DNA of 9,716 bases from an uncultured Bacteroidales bacterium (GTDB taxonomy: Bacteria; Bacteroidota; Bacteroidia; Bacteroidales; UBA932), in assembly GCA_945874815.1 (NCBI GenBank), contig CAMCIE010000034.1, positions 1 to 9,716 of the forward strand, in the 5' to 3' direction. This document shows, piece after piece, positions 1 through 7,500 of the stretch (its first letter is position 1; each line of letters begins with the position of its first letter). The translations under genes were made by a program, and so were the position numbers. Under the pieces are notes generated by a model, which searched no databases, was not told the DNA's origin, and was given only the letters and a program-made list of their open reading frames with translations.

Positions 1-55
1 ACGGAAGACGTTACGGATATAGTATATGTGAAAACCGACGACCGCTTCACGGCAT
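1..55. other. Non-purA sequence beyond a break in purA
   Basis: These bases occupy the place where purA should continue toward its 3' end, but none of the three minus-strand frames gives the expected continuation of the family (a G-R-x-R-R-x-G-W type segment after the GAV). The match ends at about position 55-56, inside the codon after Val. The stretch is open in one plus-strand frame that starts at base 1 and reads like ordinary protein (T-E-D-V-T-D-I-V-Y-V...), but 55 bases are too few to identify it. It could be an assembly chimera at a contig end, the edge of an insertion, or a rearrangement point. I recognise no terminal inverted repeat or other mobile-element signature here. Confidence 0.5.
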
Positions 56-946
56 TACGGCACCGAACTCGTTTCCGATCTTGCGGAGTTTCTCACCGGT
101 CTCGTCGAAGAGCTCGGTAGGGAATGGACCGCTGCCCACCCTTGTGCAATATGCCTTGAAGATACCGTAAACATGACCTATATTGTGAGGATTGACACCA
201 AGACCGATGCAGGCACCTGCACAGGCAGTTGAAGAGGAAGTCACGAACGGATATGAACCGTAGTCGATGTCAAGCATTGAACCCTGTGCACCCTCTGCAA
301 GGATATCCTGACTCTTGAGCAGGTCATTGACATAATACTCGCAATTGACGAGCTTGAATTGCTTCAGATACTCGACTGCTTCCATGAATGCAGCCTCTTC
401 TGCATCAGGGTCACATTCAAAGCCCATCTGGCTGAGGGTCTTCACATGTTTTGCTTTCAGTTTTGCAAACCTGTCTGCAAAGTCAGGAGCAAGGATGTCA
501 CCTACCCTGAGGCCGTTGCGGCTTACCTTGTCGGTGTATGTAGGGCCGATTCCTTTGAGGGTCGAACCAATCTTGCCCTTGCCCATGGCTGCTTCGTTGG
601 CTGCGTCAAGAAGCCTGTGTGTAGGAAGAATCAGATGAGCCTTCTTGGCAATCACAATTCTTTCGGTTACTGGGATTCCGGTTTTTGCAATGTTCTCACA
701 TTCACCCTTGAAAGTGATAGGGTCGAGAACGACTCCGTTGCCGACGATGTTGGTTGCATCCGGTCTGAAGATGCCTGAAGGCACACTTCTTAGAACGAAA
801 CTCTTGCCTTCGAAATGAAGCGAGTGGCCGGCATTCGGGCCGCCCTGGAAACGTGCAACCACAGGGTAGTTGCCTGCCAGCACGTCAACGATTTTACCTT
901 TTCCTTCATCGCCCCACTGGAGGCCGAGTACTACATCTAGTTTCAT
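47..946 (-). pseudogene. purA: Adenylosuccinate synthetase, 3'-truncated or disrupted
   Basis: PurA joins IMP and aspartate using GTP to make adenylosuccinate, the first committed step from IMP to AMP, in the cytoplasm. The N-terminal part is unmistakable: GLQWGDEGKGK at residues 8-18 (phosphate-binding loop with catalytic Asp13), GGPNAGH at 35-41 with catalytic His41, the GSTLKGIGPTY segment near 127-137, and the EGAQGSMLDIDYGSYPFVTSS region near 217-237. I chose the ATG at 946, which gives MKLDVVLGLQWGDEGKGK. An in-frame TTG two codons upstream is also open but less likely. No Shine-Dalgarno motif is visible. The reading frame ends as ...GNEFGAVMP-stop at 299 codons, against about 420-430 residues for the family. 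The lost part includes the aspartate-binding loop and the guanine-recognition segment, so this product should be inactive. The break is close to the window edge, so an assembly artefact is as likely as a true pseudogene. The gene follows ssb by 35 A/T-rich bases. Confidence 0.9.
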
Positions 947-981
947 ATTCAATTAATTGGTTATATGATATTTGTATTATG

Positions 982-1521
982 TTAAAATGGAAGGTCATCA
1001 TCCGGGGCCTCATCCACTGCCGGCTGCTGCGGCATCTGCCAGCCCTGTGTCTGCTGCGGAGCCTGCTGCTGCCATGAAGTCGCCTGCTGAGGTGCCTGTT
1101 GCGGAGCCTGCTGCCATCCTGCCGGCTGTGCCTGAGGGAACTGAGCAGGAGCAAATCCACCCTGCTGGTTGGCAGGATTGTCAGACTTCTTGCCAAGGAG
1201 CTGAAGATTGTCTGCAATTACTTCAGTAGTGTATCTCTTGTTGCCACTCTGGTCATCCCAGCTTCTGGTGCGCAGACGGCCTTCGATGTACAACTGAGTG
1301 CCTTTTCTTACAAATTTTTCAGCAACATCGGCATTGTTTCTCCAAGCTACGATGTTGTGCCACTCTGTATTTTCACGGAGTTCTCCGTTCCTGTCCCTGT
1401 ATCTTTCCGTAGTGGCAAGAGTGAATGTGGCCACTTTGGCATTCGGCGAATTTCCTTCGAGGTAACGTACTTCAGGGTCGCGTCCAACGTTACCGATCAG
1501 CATAACTTTGTTCAGTGACAT
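982..1521 (-). CDS. ssb: Single-stranded DNA-binding protein
   Basis: SSB coats single-stranded DNA during replication, repair and recombination and recruits partner proteins through its C-terminal tip. The 179-residue protein has the OB fold at about residues 3-110: it opens MSLNKVMLIGNVGRDPEVRY, has EWHNIVAW at 53-60, the YIEGRLRTRSW strand at 78-88, and ends near DNLQLLG. Aromatic residues at the usual DNA-stacking positions are present (Trp54, Trp60, Trp88). A disordered Gln/Pro/Ala-rich linker spans about 112-173, and the protein ends DDDLPF, the classic acidic tip that binds partners. The length is normal. The ATG at 1521 has no Shine-Dalgarno motif but an A/T-rich leader. The gene lies 70 bases after aroE and 35 bases before purA, so it may start a new unit or share the upstream one. 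Confidence 0.97.
   Translation of the reverse strand: MSLNKVMLIGNVGRDPEVRYLEGNSPNAKVATFTLATTERYRDRNGELRENTEWHNIVAWRNNADVAEKFVRKGTQLYIEGRLRTRSWDDQSGNKRYTTEVIADNLQLLGKKSDNPANQQGGFAPAQFPQAQPAGWQQAPQQAPQQATSWQQQAPQQTQGWQMPQQPAVDEAPDDDLPF
1021..1119 (-). repeat. Trp/Gln/Pro repeat tract in the SSB linker
   Basis: Inside ssb, residues 135-167 contain three imperfect copies of a [G/S]-W-Q-Q-(Q)-A-P-Q-Q-like unit, at Trp136, Trp150 and Trp161. At the DNA level the 15-mer TGCGGAGCCTGCTGC (plus strand) occurs at 1055-1069 and again at 1100-1114. The copies are 45 bases apart, so the repeat is in frame. The tract is CAG/CAA-rich low complexity within the flexible linker. Confidence 0.6.
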
Positions 1522-1591
1522 ATAATTATGTATTTTTGTTTAACCATAAGGGCGTACCGCCCCAAAAACCCTGCAAGTTAGTTATATTTTC
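1522..1591 (-). promoter_or_regulatory. aroE-ssb intergenic region with GC hairpin and possible promoter
   Basis: This is the longest gap in the window. It holds a perfect 5-bp G:C stem with a 3-base loop at 1550-1562 (GGGCG-TAC-CGCCC on the plus strand). On the transcribed strand the hairpin is followed by TTATGGTTAAAC, not a run of T, so it is a poor intrinsic terminator. Closer to aroE, the minus strand shows TTG, 18 bases, then TAACTTG, a partial match to the Bacteroidota -33/-7 promoter pattern (TTTG and TAnnTTTG). This could drive ssb and purA, but the match is incomplete. The leader just before the ssb start is A/T rich. Confidence 0.3.
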
Positions 1592-2371
1592 TTATAAACA
1601 AGCAGACATCTTGGTTAAATCGGGCTCTTCACCCGTAAAAATCTTATAACCTGTCACAGCCTGGTACAATAACCACAATTTTCCTCCGACATAATCTGCC
1701 CCAGCTTCATCCAGCACATCCCGTATCCTGCCGGAAAATGACGGATTCCTGTAGTTGGCCTCCAGCACCACCGCCCCCTTTAGCAGGTCTGTGCTTTCCA
1801 CCTCCTCCAGTCCGGGGATGGAAGAAGGAATATTGTATATGATTATATCGCTATGCTTCAGGTGTTTACGGAAGTCACACAAATCGGCTACCTCGAAACG
1901 AAGATTCCCGTCAGACTTGGAGGTGATTTTTTCCGCCTTGCTCCTGTCGCGATTCATCAGCACAGTCCTGCAGCCAAGTGTTGCGGAAGCAAAAGCAGCT
2001 GCCTTGCCGGCTCCGCCGCATCCTGCAATCAGAACTGCGGAACCTTCACCTGCGCCAACCTCTTGCAGCCAGCGCCTCACACCCAGAAAGTCAGAATTGC
2101 AGGCGATTACTCCGTCCGTAGTCTTCACAAGAATGTTGGCAGCACCAATCAGACGGCATTCCTCAGACAGGATATCTGCCTTGGCAAAGGCTGCCTCTTT
2201 GAACGGAGCAGTGACATTTATTCCTTGATATTCATCCATAAAGCGTTTGAAGGAAGCCTCAAAGTCACTGCCTTCAATCAGTTCGTAGGCCCAGCGTCCG
2301 TCATAACCAGCCTTGAAAAGGGCAGGACTGAGCGAATGGGCAATCGGGTCTCCGATAAGTCCGAATTTCAT
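1592..2371 (-). CDS. aroE: Shikimate dehydrogenase (AroE family)
   Basis: AroE reduces 3-dehydroshikimate to shikimate with NADPH in the chorismate (aromatic amino acid) pathway. The 259 residues fit the family's usual length. Visible signatures are the substrate-binding SLSP at 13-16, NVTAPFK at 52-58 with catalytic Lys58, GAAN at 76-79, NSD at 92-94 with catalytic Asp94, a glycine-rich nucleotide-binding turn GCGGAGK at 117-123, NRDRSKA at 140-146 (the usual NADP 2'-phosphate site), and a conserved Gln at 237 before the terminal FTGEEP. Several segments depart from the textbook form: NVTAPFK instead of NVTIPYK, YNIPSSIPGL in place of the N-x-T-P-x-G-M loop, and EANYRNPSF in place of D-x-x-Y-N-P. 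The catalytic residues are kept, so I expect activity, but a paralogue with altered substrate is possible. The ATG at 2371 is 9 bases after the methyltransferase stop and has a good AAAGG motif 6 bases upstream. Confidence 0.9.
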   Translation of the reverse strand: MKFGLIGDPIAHSLSPALFKAGYDGRWAYELIEGSDFEASFKRFMDEYQGINVTAPFKEAAFAKADILSEECRLIGAANILVKTTDGVIACNSDFLGVRRWLQEVGAGEGSAVLIAGCGGAGKAAAFASATLGCRTVLMNRDRSKAEKITSKSDGNLRFEVADLCDFRKHLKHSDIIIYNIPSSIPGLEEVESTDLLKGAVVLEANYRNPSFSGRIRDVLDEAGADYVGGKLWLLYQAVTGYKIFTGEEPDLTKMSACL

Positions 2372-2377
2372 AAATTA

Positions 2378-2382
2378 CCTTT
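2378..2382 (-). promoter_or_regulatory. Ribosome-binding site of aroE
   Basis: The minus strand reads AAAGG followed by six bases and the aroE ATG. The motif overlaps the stop codon (TAA) of the preceding methyltransferase gene, which fits re-initiation by the same ribosome. It supports the start at 2371. Confidence 0.5.
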
Positions 2383-3181
2383 ATTTGGTTTGACGTTGTC
2401 TGACAGCTTCATAAAGCAGGATGGCCGCTGAAACTGACACATTGAGTGAGTCGAGCCTTCCCAGCATCGGAATCATGATGTGGGCATCGGCAGCCTGTCT
2501 CCAGACCTGTGTAAGACCGGTGGCCTCCGTTCCCATAACTATTGCCGTGCCGCATTTCATGTCGGTGTCGTAGTAGGGGAGAGAGTCCTGAAGCTGAGCT
2601 GTCAGGATGCGTATATTCCTTTCTTTCAGCCAGTTGATGGTATCCTGGGAGGTCGCCGCGGCTACCGGTACGGTGAAAATTCCGCCTATGCTTGAACGAA
2701 TGAGGTTCGGATTGTACAGGTCAGTAAGCGGATCGCAGACTATGACAGCATCAGCCCCGGCTGCATCTGCGCTGCGCAGGACGGCGCCAAGATTGCCCGG
2801 CTTTTCAACCGATTCCAGAACGATGACCAGCGGATTCTCTTTCAAGTGAAGGTCGGCAAGAGTATTGCTCCGGCACTCCATCACGCCGATAACTCCCTCT
2901 GTTCCACCCCTATAGGCAACTTTTTCGTACAGAAAGGCCGGGATCTCGGAAATCGGGCAGCCAATCTCCTTCAATTCCCGGTATTCATCCCGGCCGAGAA
3001 TCTCAGGGCAAACGAATAAACTCCTTGCCTTGAAACCTGCCTGAAGGCAGTGTGAGAGTTCCCTCCGGCCTTCAACGACGAAAAGCCCTTTTTCGCGCCT
3101 TGCCCGGGATTTCTCCTGGAGCGAAATCAGTTCCTTGATACGCGCATTCTGTGCTGATGTGATTGTTTCGATTCTGGTCAT
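2381..3181 (-). CDS. SPOUT-class (SpoU/TrmH family) RNA 2'-O-ribose methyltransferase
   Basis: This protein probably transfers a methyl group from S-adenosylmethionine to a ribose 2'-OH in rRNA or tRNA. The 266 residues have two parts. Residues 1-105 form the substrate-binding domain typical of the RlmB/TsnR branch, opening with S-A-Q-N-A-R-I-K and FVVEGRRE. Residues 117-262 form the knotted catalytic domain. Its three motifs are clear: motif 1 EKPGNLGAVLRSADAAG at 126-142 (Asn130, Arg136), motif 2 IVMGTEATGL at 214-223, and motif 3 IPMLGRLDSLNVSVSAAILLYE at 237-258 (Ser245, Asn247). The target nucleotide cannot be read from sequence. Relatives include housekeeping 23S rRNA enzymes and a few antibiotic-resistance methylases. 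The ATG overlaps the upstream outer-membrane-factor stop as ATGA, and AGGA sits 5 bases upstream, so coupling is likely. Confidence 0.92.
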   Translation of the reverse strand: MTRIETITSAQNARIKELISLQEKSRARREKGLFVVEGRRELSHCLQAGFKARSLFVCPEILGRDEYRELKEIGCPISEIPAFLYEKVAYRGGTEGVIGVMECRSNTLADLHLKENPLVIVLESVEKPGNLGAVLRSADAAGADAVIVCDPLTDLYNPNLIRSSIGGIFTVPVAAATSQDTINWLKERNIRILTAQLQDSLPYYDTDMKCGTAIVMGTEATGLTQVWRQAADAHIMIPMLGRLDSLNVSVSAAILLYEAVRQRQTK

Positions 3182-4554
3182 TGTCTTCCTGTATATTCTG
3201 TCAATGCTTTACTGTATTCTATCTGGCTGTCAACAAGTCCTTCCGAAGCTTCGCTCAACTTGGCCTGGGCACTCAGGACCTCAGAAAGAGTGATCATTCC
3301 GGCATGGAATCGGGCCATCAGGTCAGAAACTGTAGCCTCGGCGAGCTCAACGTTTTCCCGTGCAACCTGCATCTTTTCCCATGCCACGTTCAGATTAAGC
3401 CACAGCTGATGGGCCTGCAGGAGCAACTGAGAGTTGAGGTAGCTGCTTTCATTCCTTGCTTTTTCCACTTGATATTCAAGTCTCTCAAGCTTTTTGGAAG
3501 CCTTGCCCCAATCTGTGATCGGGATTGAAGCCACACCATAGACCATGCCGTTGAAACGGCCGTTTATTGTCTGGGAATAGCCGTATGAAGTCCCGATTCC
3601 GATGCTTGGAAGCACCTCCCCGAGAGCCATTTTCTTTTCAATCTTTTTCGAATTCACTGCCAGTTCAAGCAATTTTGCTTCAGGTACCCTTGCTGCAATA
3701 TCTTCCTCGCTGAGATAGTAATGCTCGGGAGAAAGCAGGCTGTCAAGCCTGTCTGTCAGACAAATGTCATCCAGATGCGGAGCCTGACTTCCGGCGGATG
3801 AATTCAAAAAACGATAAGGCTGCCCTATCGAGTTGAACAAATTCATTTTCAGGAGTTTGATGCCTCCCTCAATCTGGATGTATCCTGTTTTGAGCTCGTT
3901 CTTTTTCATCTTTATTTGCAGAAGGTCTGCCTGGGTGAGTACTCCTGCATCCAAACCACTCAATACATCCTTTTCCAGTACCCTGAGCAGAGAGTCCAGA
4001 CAGTCCAGACTGTTTTTTTTCTGCTCCAGTGCCACGATTTCCCAATATGCCTTGCCTACTTCCTCTTCTTTGGAACGGATGGTTACTTCCCTTTGAAGCT
4101 GGGAAGCTTCGATACCAAGCCTTGCCAGCTTGTTGCCGTTAACGATTCTTCCTCCGGCAAAAATCGGCTGAGTGACAGTCACACTGGCACCATATCCATA
4201 TTTCATGGTTGTAAAATATGGCTCAGTCCCGTTTCTTTCTGAAACCTTCACGAGCAGATTCTGGATATAGCGTCCGGTCTCATTGTCTCCGACTATGTCA
4301 ATGGCATTGATTTTAAGCAGCGGTTCCAGCGCCCAGAAGCCGAATCCCTGAATCTTCATGCTCGGGAAAAATTCTGCAAGTACCTCCTGTTTCTGTGCTT
4401 TCGCCGCAAGGATGTCCAGCTGTGAGTTCCTTATATAGGGATCATTCAGCAAAGCCATTTCCCTGCACATATCGACAGACAGGCAGACCTTTTCCTGAGC
4501 GAAGACGCTCAGGCTTGCTGTAAAGGCTATTATAAATATATATAATCTATTCAT
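3178..4554 (-). CDS. TolC-family outer-membrane efflux protein
   Basis: This is the outer-membrane exit duct of the tripartite pump, expected to form a trimeric beta-barrel with a periplasmic alpha-helical tunnel. I place the start at ATG 4554 (458 residues) because it gives a clean signal peptide, MNRLYIFIIAFTASLSVFA, with cleavage before Gln20, and because GAGG lies 6 bases upstream. Longer starts at 4566 or 4578 would add a polar leader before the signal. Two OEP repeats are visible: the first half contains VTQPIFAGGRI at 127-137 and long heptad-like helices to about 245. The second starts near 290 with PEAKLLELAV, contains PITDWGKASKK at 345-355, and ends with the helical segment RFHAGMITLSEVLSAQAKLSEA at 415-436. 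The gene overlaps the permease stop by 8 bases and ends in an ATGA overlap with the methyltransferase. Confidence 0.93.
   Translation of the reverse strand: MNRLYIFIIAFTASLSVFAQEKVCLSVDMCREMALLNDPYIRNSQLDILAAKAQKQEVLAEFFPSMKIQGFGFWALEPLLKINAIDIVGDNETGRYIQNLLVKVSERNGTEPYFTTMKYGYGASVTVTQPIFAGGRIVNGNKLARLGIEASQLQREVTIRSKEEEVGKAYWEIVALEQKKNSLDCLDSLLRVLEKDVLSGLDAGVLTQADLLQIKMKKNELKTGYIQIEGGIKLLKMNLFNSIGQPYRFLNSSAGSQAPHLDDICLTDRLDSLLSPEHYYLSEEDIAARVPEAKLLELAVNSKKIEKKMALGEVLPSIGIGTSYGYSQTINGRFNGMVYGVASIPITDWGKASKKLERLEYQVEKARNESSYLNSQLLLQAHQLWLNLNVAWEKMQVARENVELAEATVSDLMARFHAGMITLSEVLSAQAKLSEASEGLVDSQIEYSKALTEYTGRQ
3187..3190 (-). promoter_or_regulatory. Ribosome-binding site of the SPOUT methyltransferase
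   Basis: AGGA lies five bases before the ATG, inside the last codons of the outer-membrane-factor gene, next to the ATGA stop/start overlap. It supports the start at 3181 and a coupled translation model. Confidence 0.5.
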
Positions 4555-7500
4555 TTTCAACCTCATCCAATAGTTCATCCTTGTCAGATCCGCTTCTGGC
4601 GAAAAGGAGCCAGTAACAAACCGGCATCACCTCCACAATCAACACGATAGACAAGACAATTCCGAAACAAATCACCACACCCATCGGCATCCAAAGCACA
4701 TCTCCGCTCAGGATCATAGGCAACACACCCAGTGCGGTCGTGCATGAGGTCAGGAAAATCGGACGCATCCTTCTTTTTCCAGCTTCCATGGCTGCCTCTT
4801 TTGCGCTCATTCCATCTTCATTGCGCAAAGTCTCTGCATATTCGAACATCAGGATTCCGTTGCGGACTACGATTCCGATGAGACTGACTATTCCCAGGAC
4901 TGCCGTCATGCTGAAATCAAGAGAGAAAATGTAAAGCCCGAAAGATGCCCCGAAAAGACAGAGCAGGCTCAGCACCATGGTCAGGATGGAAAGCCTGATT
5001 TTCTTGAAGTGATAAAGCAGGAAAGCAAATAGTACAAATATGGCGCACAGCAGGGTCATGCCAATCTCCGGGAGCACCGTCTTGTTCGTTGCGGACAGTC
5101 CTCCGTATTCAACTTCAATACCTTGCGGCAGTGCCGGAATTATGTTGGCCTTGACATATTTGTCAATGCGCTTCATCGCCAATGGCTGGCTTTTGCCGTT
5201 GCGCATATCGGCATAAATTGAGATTGACTGTTTGCCTCCGGTATGGGCAATTCCTTCAGGCTGCCATGAAGGAATGATGTCGGCAACTTGTCTGAGCGGG
5301 ATGGAAGTATTAGGTATTGTGCTGATAACGTTCAGGTTGCCGAGGTCGCTGTAGTGCATGTCCTCTTTTGCTCCGCTGTTGTAGAAATTGATGGGAATGG
5401 ATTTGTCGCCTTCCCATATTGTGGCTGCCCTCTGGCCGCCAAGCGAACCTGCAATAGAAAGCGACATCATGGCCCTGTTCACTCCCAGTCTTGTAGCCTC
5501 GTCTTCACGTAAGTCAATCGAGACGGTGGAAATACTGCGGTCGCTGTCTGAATGTATCCATTTCAGGCAATCGTACATGTCTGCGAGCATGAAACTCTTC
5601 AACGAGTCTGCCAGGGAACTTGCACGGACGACTCCATCACCTTTGAATGTAATTGTCACAGGTGCTGTCACTCCTTGGTAATCAAGTTGTTTGAACCGTA
5701 TCTGAGCCTGAGGGAACCAGTATTCATATTTCTTTTCATATTCCCTTATTACGGCTTCTGTAGCCTTCGGACCACTGGTGTTCACTATCATCTGTGCAAA
5801 CCCCTCTGAAGGTACTTTCGGACCATAAGTGGCGTGGAACCGGGGCGCTCCCGTGCCGACGAATGCCGTCACACTTTTGATTCTCTTGTCTGAAAGCAGG
5901 AGTTTCTGAAGGGAATCGGTAACTTGGCGGGTAGCATCAAGAGTGGAATTGGGTGAAAGGTTCACCTCGATTGCGAAGAACTCCCTTGCTGCCATCGGCA
6001 TCATCTGGATGTTCAGTTTGGTGAAAATGAATGCTCCGAGCACAACCGAAGCTATTGCACAGGTGATTGTCCAGAGCGGATGACGGAAACAAACCCTCTG
6101 CAGTGATTCATAGCCACCCTGCATTATCTCAAAGAATTTCTCCTGGATACGGGCAAACCGGCCCTGCTTCTGTTCCGACAATGGTTTTATGAACTTGACT
6201 TCCAGAGATGGAACGACACAGACCGCATAGATCAGGGATGCACCCAGAGCAATTGCAATGATCCACGGGAACATGCTCACGAAATCTCCGAGATAACCGG
6301 TGATTATGCCCAGCATAGGGAAGAACATCGCACTGATGGAGGCTGTCGAAAGAAGCATAGGCACAAATAATTCCTTGAGACTTTCCTCTGCTGCGGCGAT
6401 TTTCCCGAATCCCTTTCCGATTTTATCCATATATCCGTCCATCGTGATGACCGAATCATCCACAATCATTCCCAGCACCACGATCAGGGCCGCCAGAGTA
6501 ACGGTATTCAGGTCCATTCCAAGAACATACATCATTGCGATGGATGCGGCCGTACAAACCGGCACTCCTGAGGAAGCAATGAGAGCCGACCTGACAGGGA
6601 AGAGCATGAGCATTACGATGATGACAACTAGCATGGATATGAGCAGGTCCCTGAGGAATGACCACACGGAAGTATCCACAACTTTCGGCTGGTCGGAAAC
6701 TTTCGAAAGATGGACGCTCTGTGGAATCTGCTCCCGGAACTCGTTCAGCACTTTGTCAACCTTTTCCCCGAATGCCACAATATTGTTGCCCGAGCGCATC
6801 TCAACAGAGATTACCAGGGCACTGTGTCCGTTGAATTGTACGATGGATGAAGGCTTTTGATAGCGTCGCTCGATTGTCGCTATGTCCTTGAGTCTGAGTG
6901 TTCTTCCCTGAGGATCAGACCATACGGACCTCTCTCCGATTTCCTGCTCGGCACTCAATTTTCCTTCGATATGGACCGGGGCTGTGATATAGTCGGTCTT
7001 GAAGCGCCCGCTGATAGTCTGAAGGACAGCGCTGTTGTAGTTCATCGTCATCAGCGCCGAGTTCACTCCATAAGTCGAAAGCCTGTCTTTGTCGAGGGTT
7101 ACGGCAATCTCTTCCTGTTGCTTGCCCAGAATGGTCACATTTGCCAGTTCCGGAATCTCGTAAAGGCGCTCTTTGAGTTTGTCCGCATAGCTTTCCATCT
7201 CGCTGTAACTCTTGTCATCAGAGTCCATGGCTATGAGGATGGATGATACGCTGCTGAATTCATCCAGCACTTGGATTGCAAGCACTCCGGAGGGGAAAAG
7301 CATGCGTGAAGCATTGAGCTTCAGCTTGATTTTGGCCCAGATTTCGTTTTTGTCCTCCGGCTTGCAGTCGAGATTGACGTAGATGTAGCAAATGCCGTCC
7401 TGGGTGTAGGAATATGATGAGCGCTTGACTTCGGGGAACTTGAAAAGCAGTTCTTCGAGCGGACGTGTGAGCTGCTGCTCCACTTCCTGTGCCGTTGCGC

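Noticed and set aside
947..952. TTG start two codons upstream of the purA ATG
   Set aside because: The ATG at 946 gives the usual PurA N-terminus, and there is no ribosome-binding site favouring TTG.
1550..1562. Intrinsic terminator after aroE
   Set aside because: The hairpin has no T tract on the transcribed strand, so I do not call a terminator.
1853..2431. Plus-strand open frame of 192 codons opposite aroE
   Set aside because: It is antisense to a well-supported gene and extends across the aroE start into the methyltransferase; its translation resembles no known family.
4013..4020. Run of eight A (minus strand) in the outer-membrane-factor gene, including an in-phase A-AAA-AAC heptamer
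   Set aside because: It could in principle allow slippage, but the zero frame is complete and matches the family, and I see no downstream stimulatory structure.
6300..6860. Plus-strand open frame of 186 codons opposite the RND permease
   Set aside because: It lies wholly antisense to a gene with clear family motifs, has no recognisable domain, and is of a length expected from codon bias on the opposite strand.
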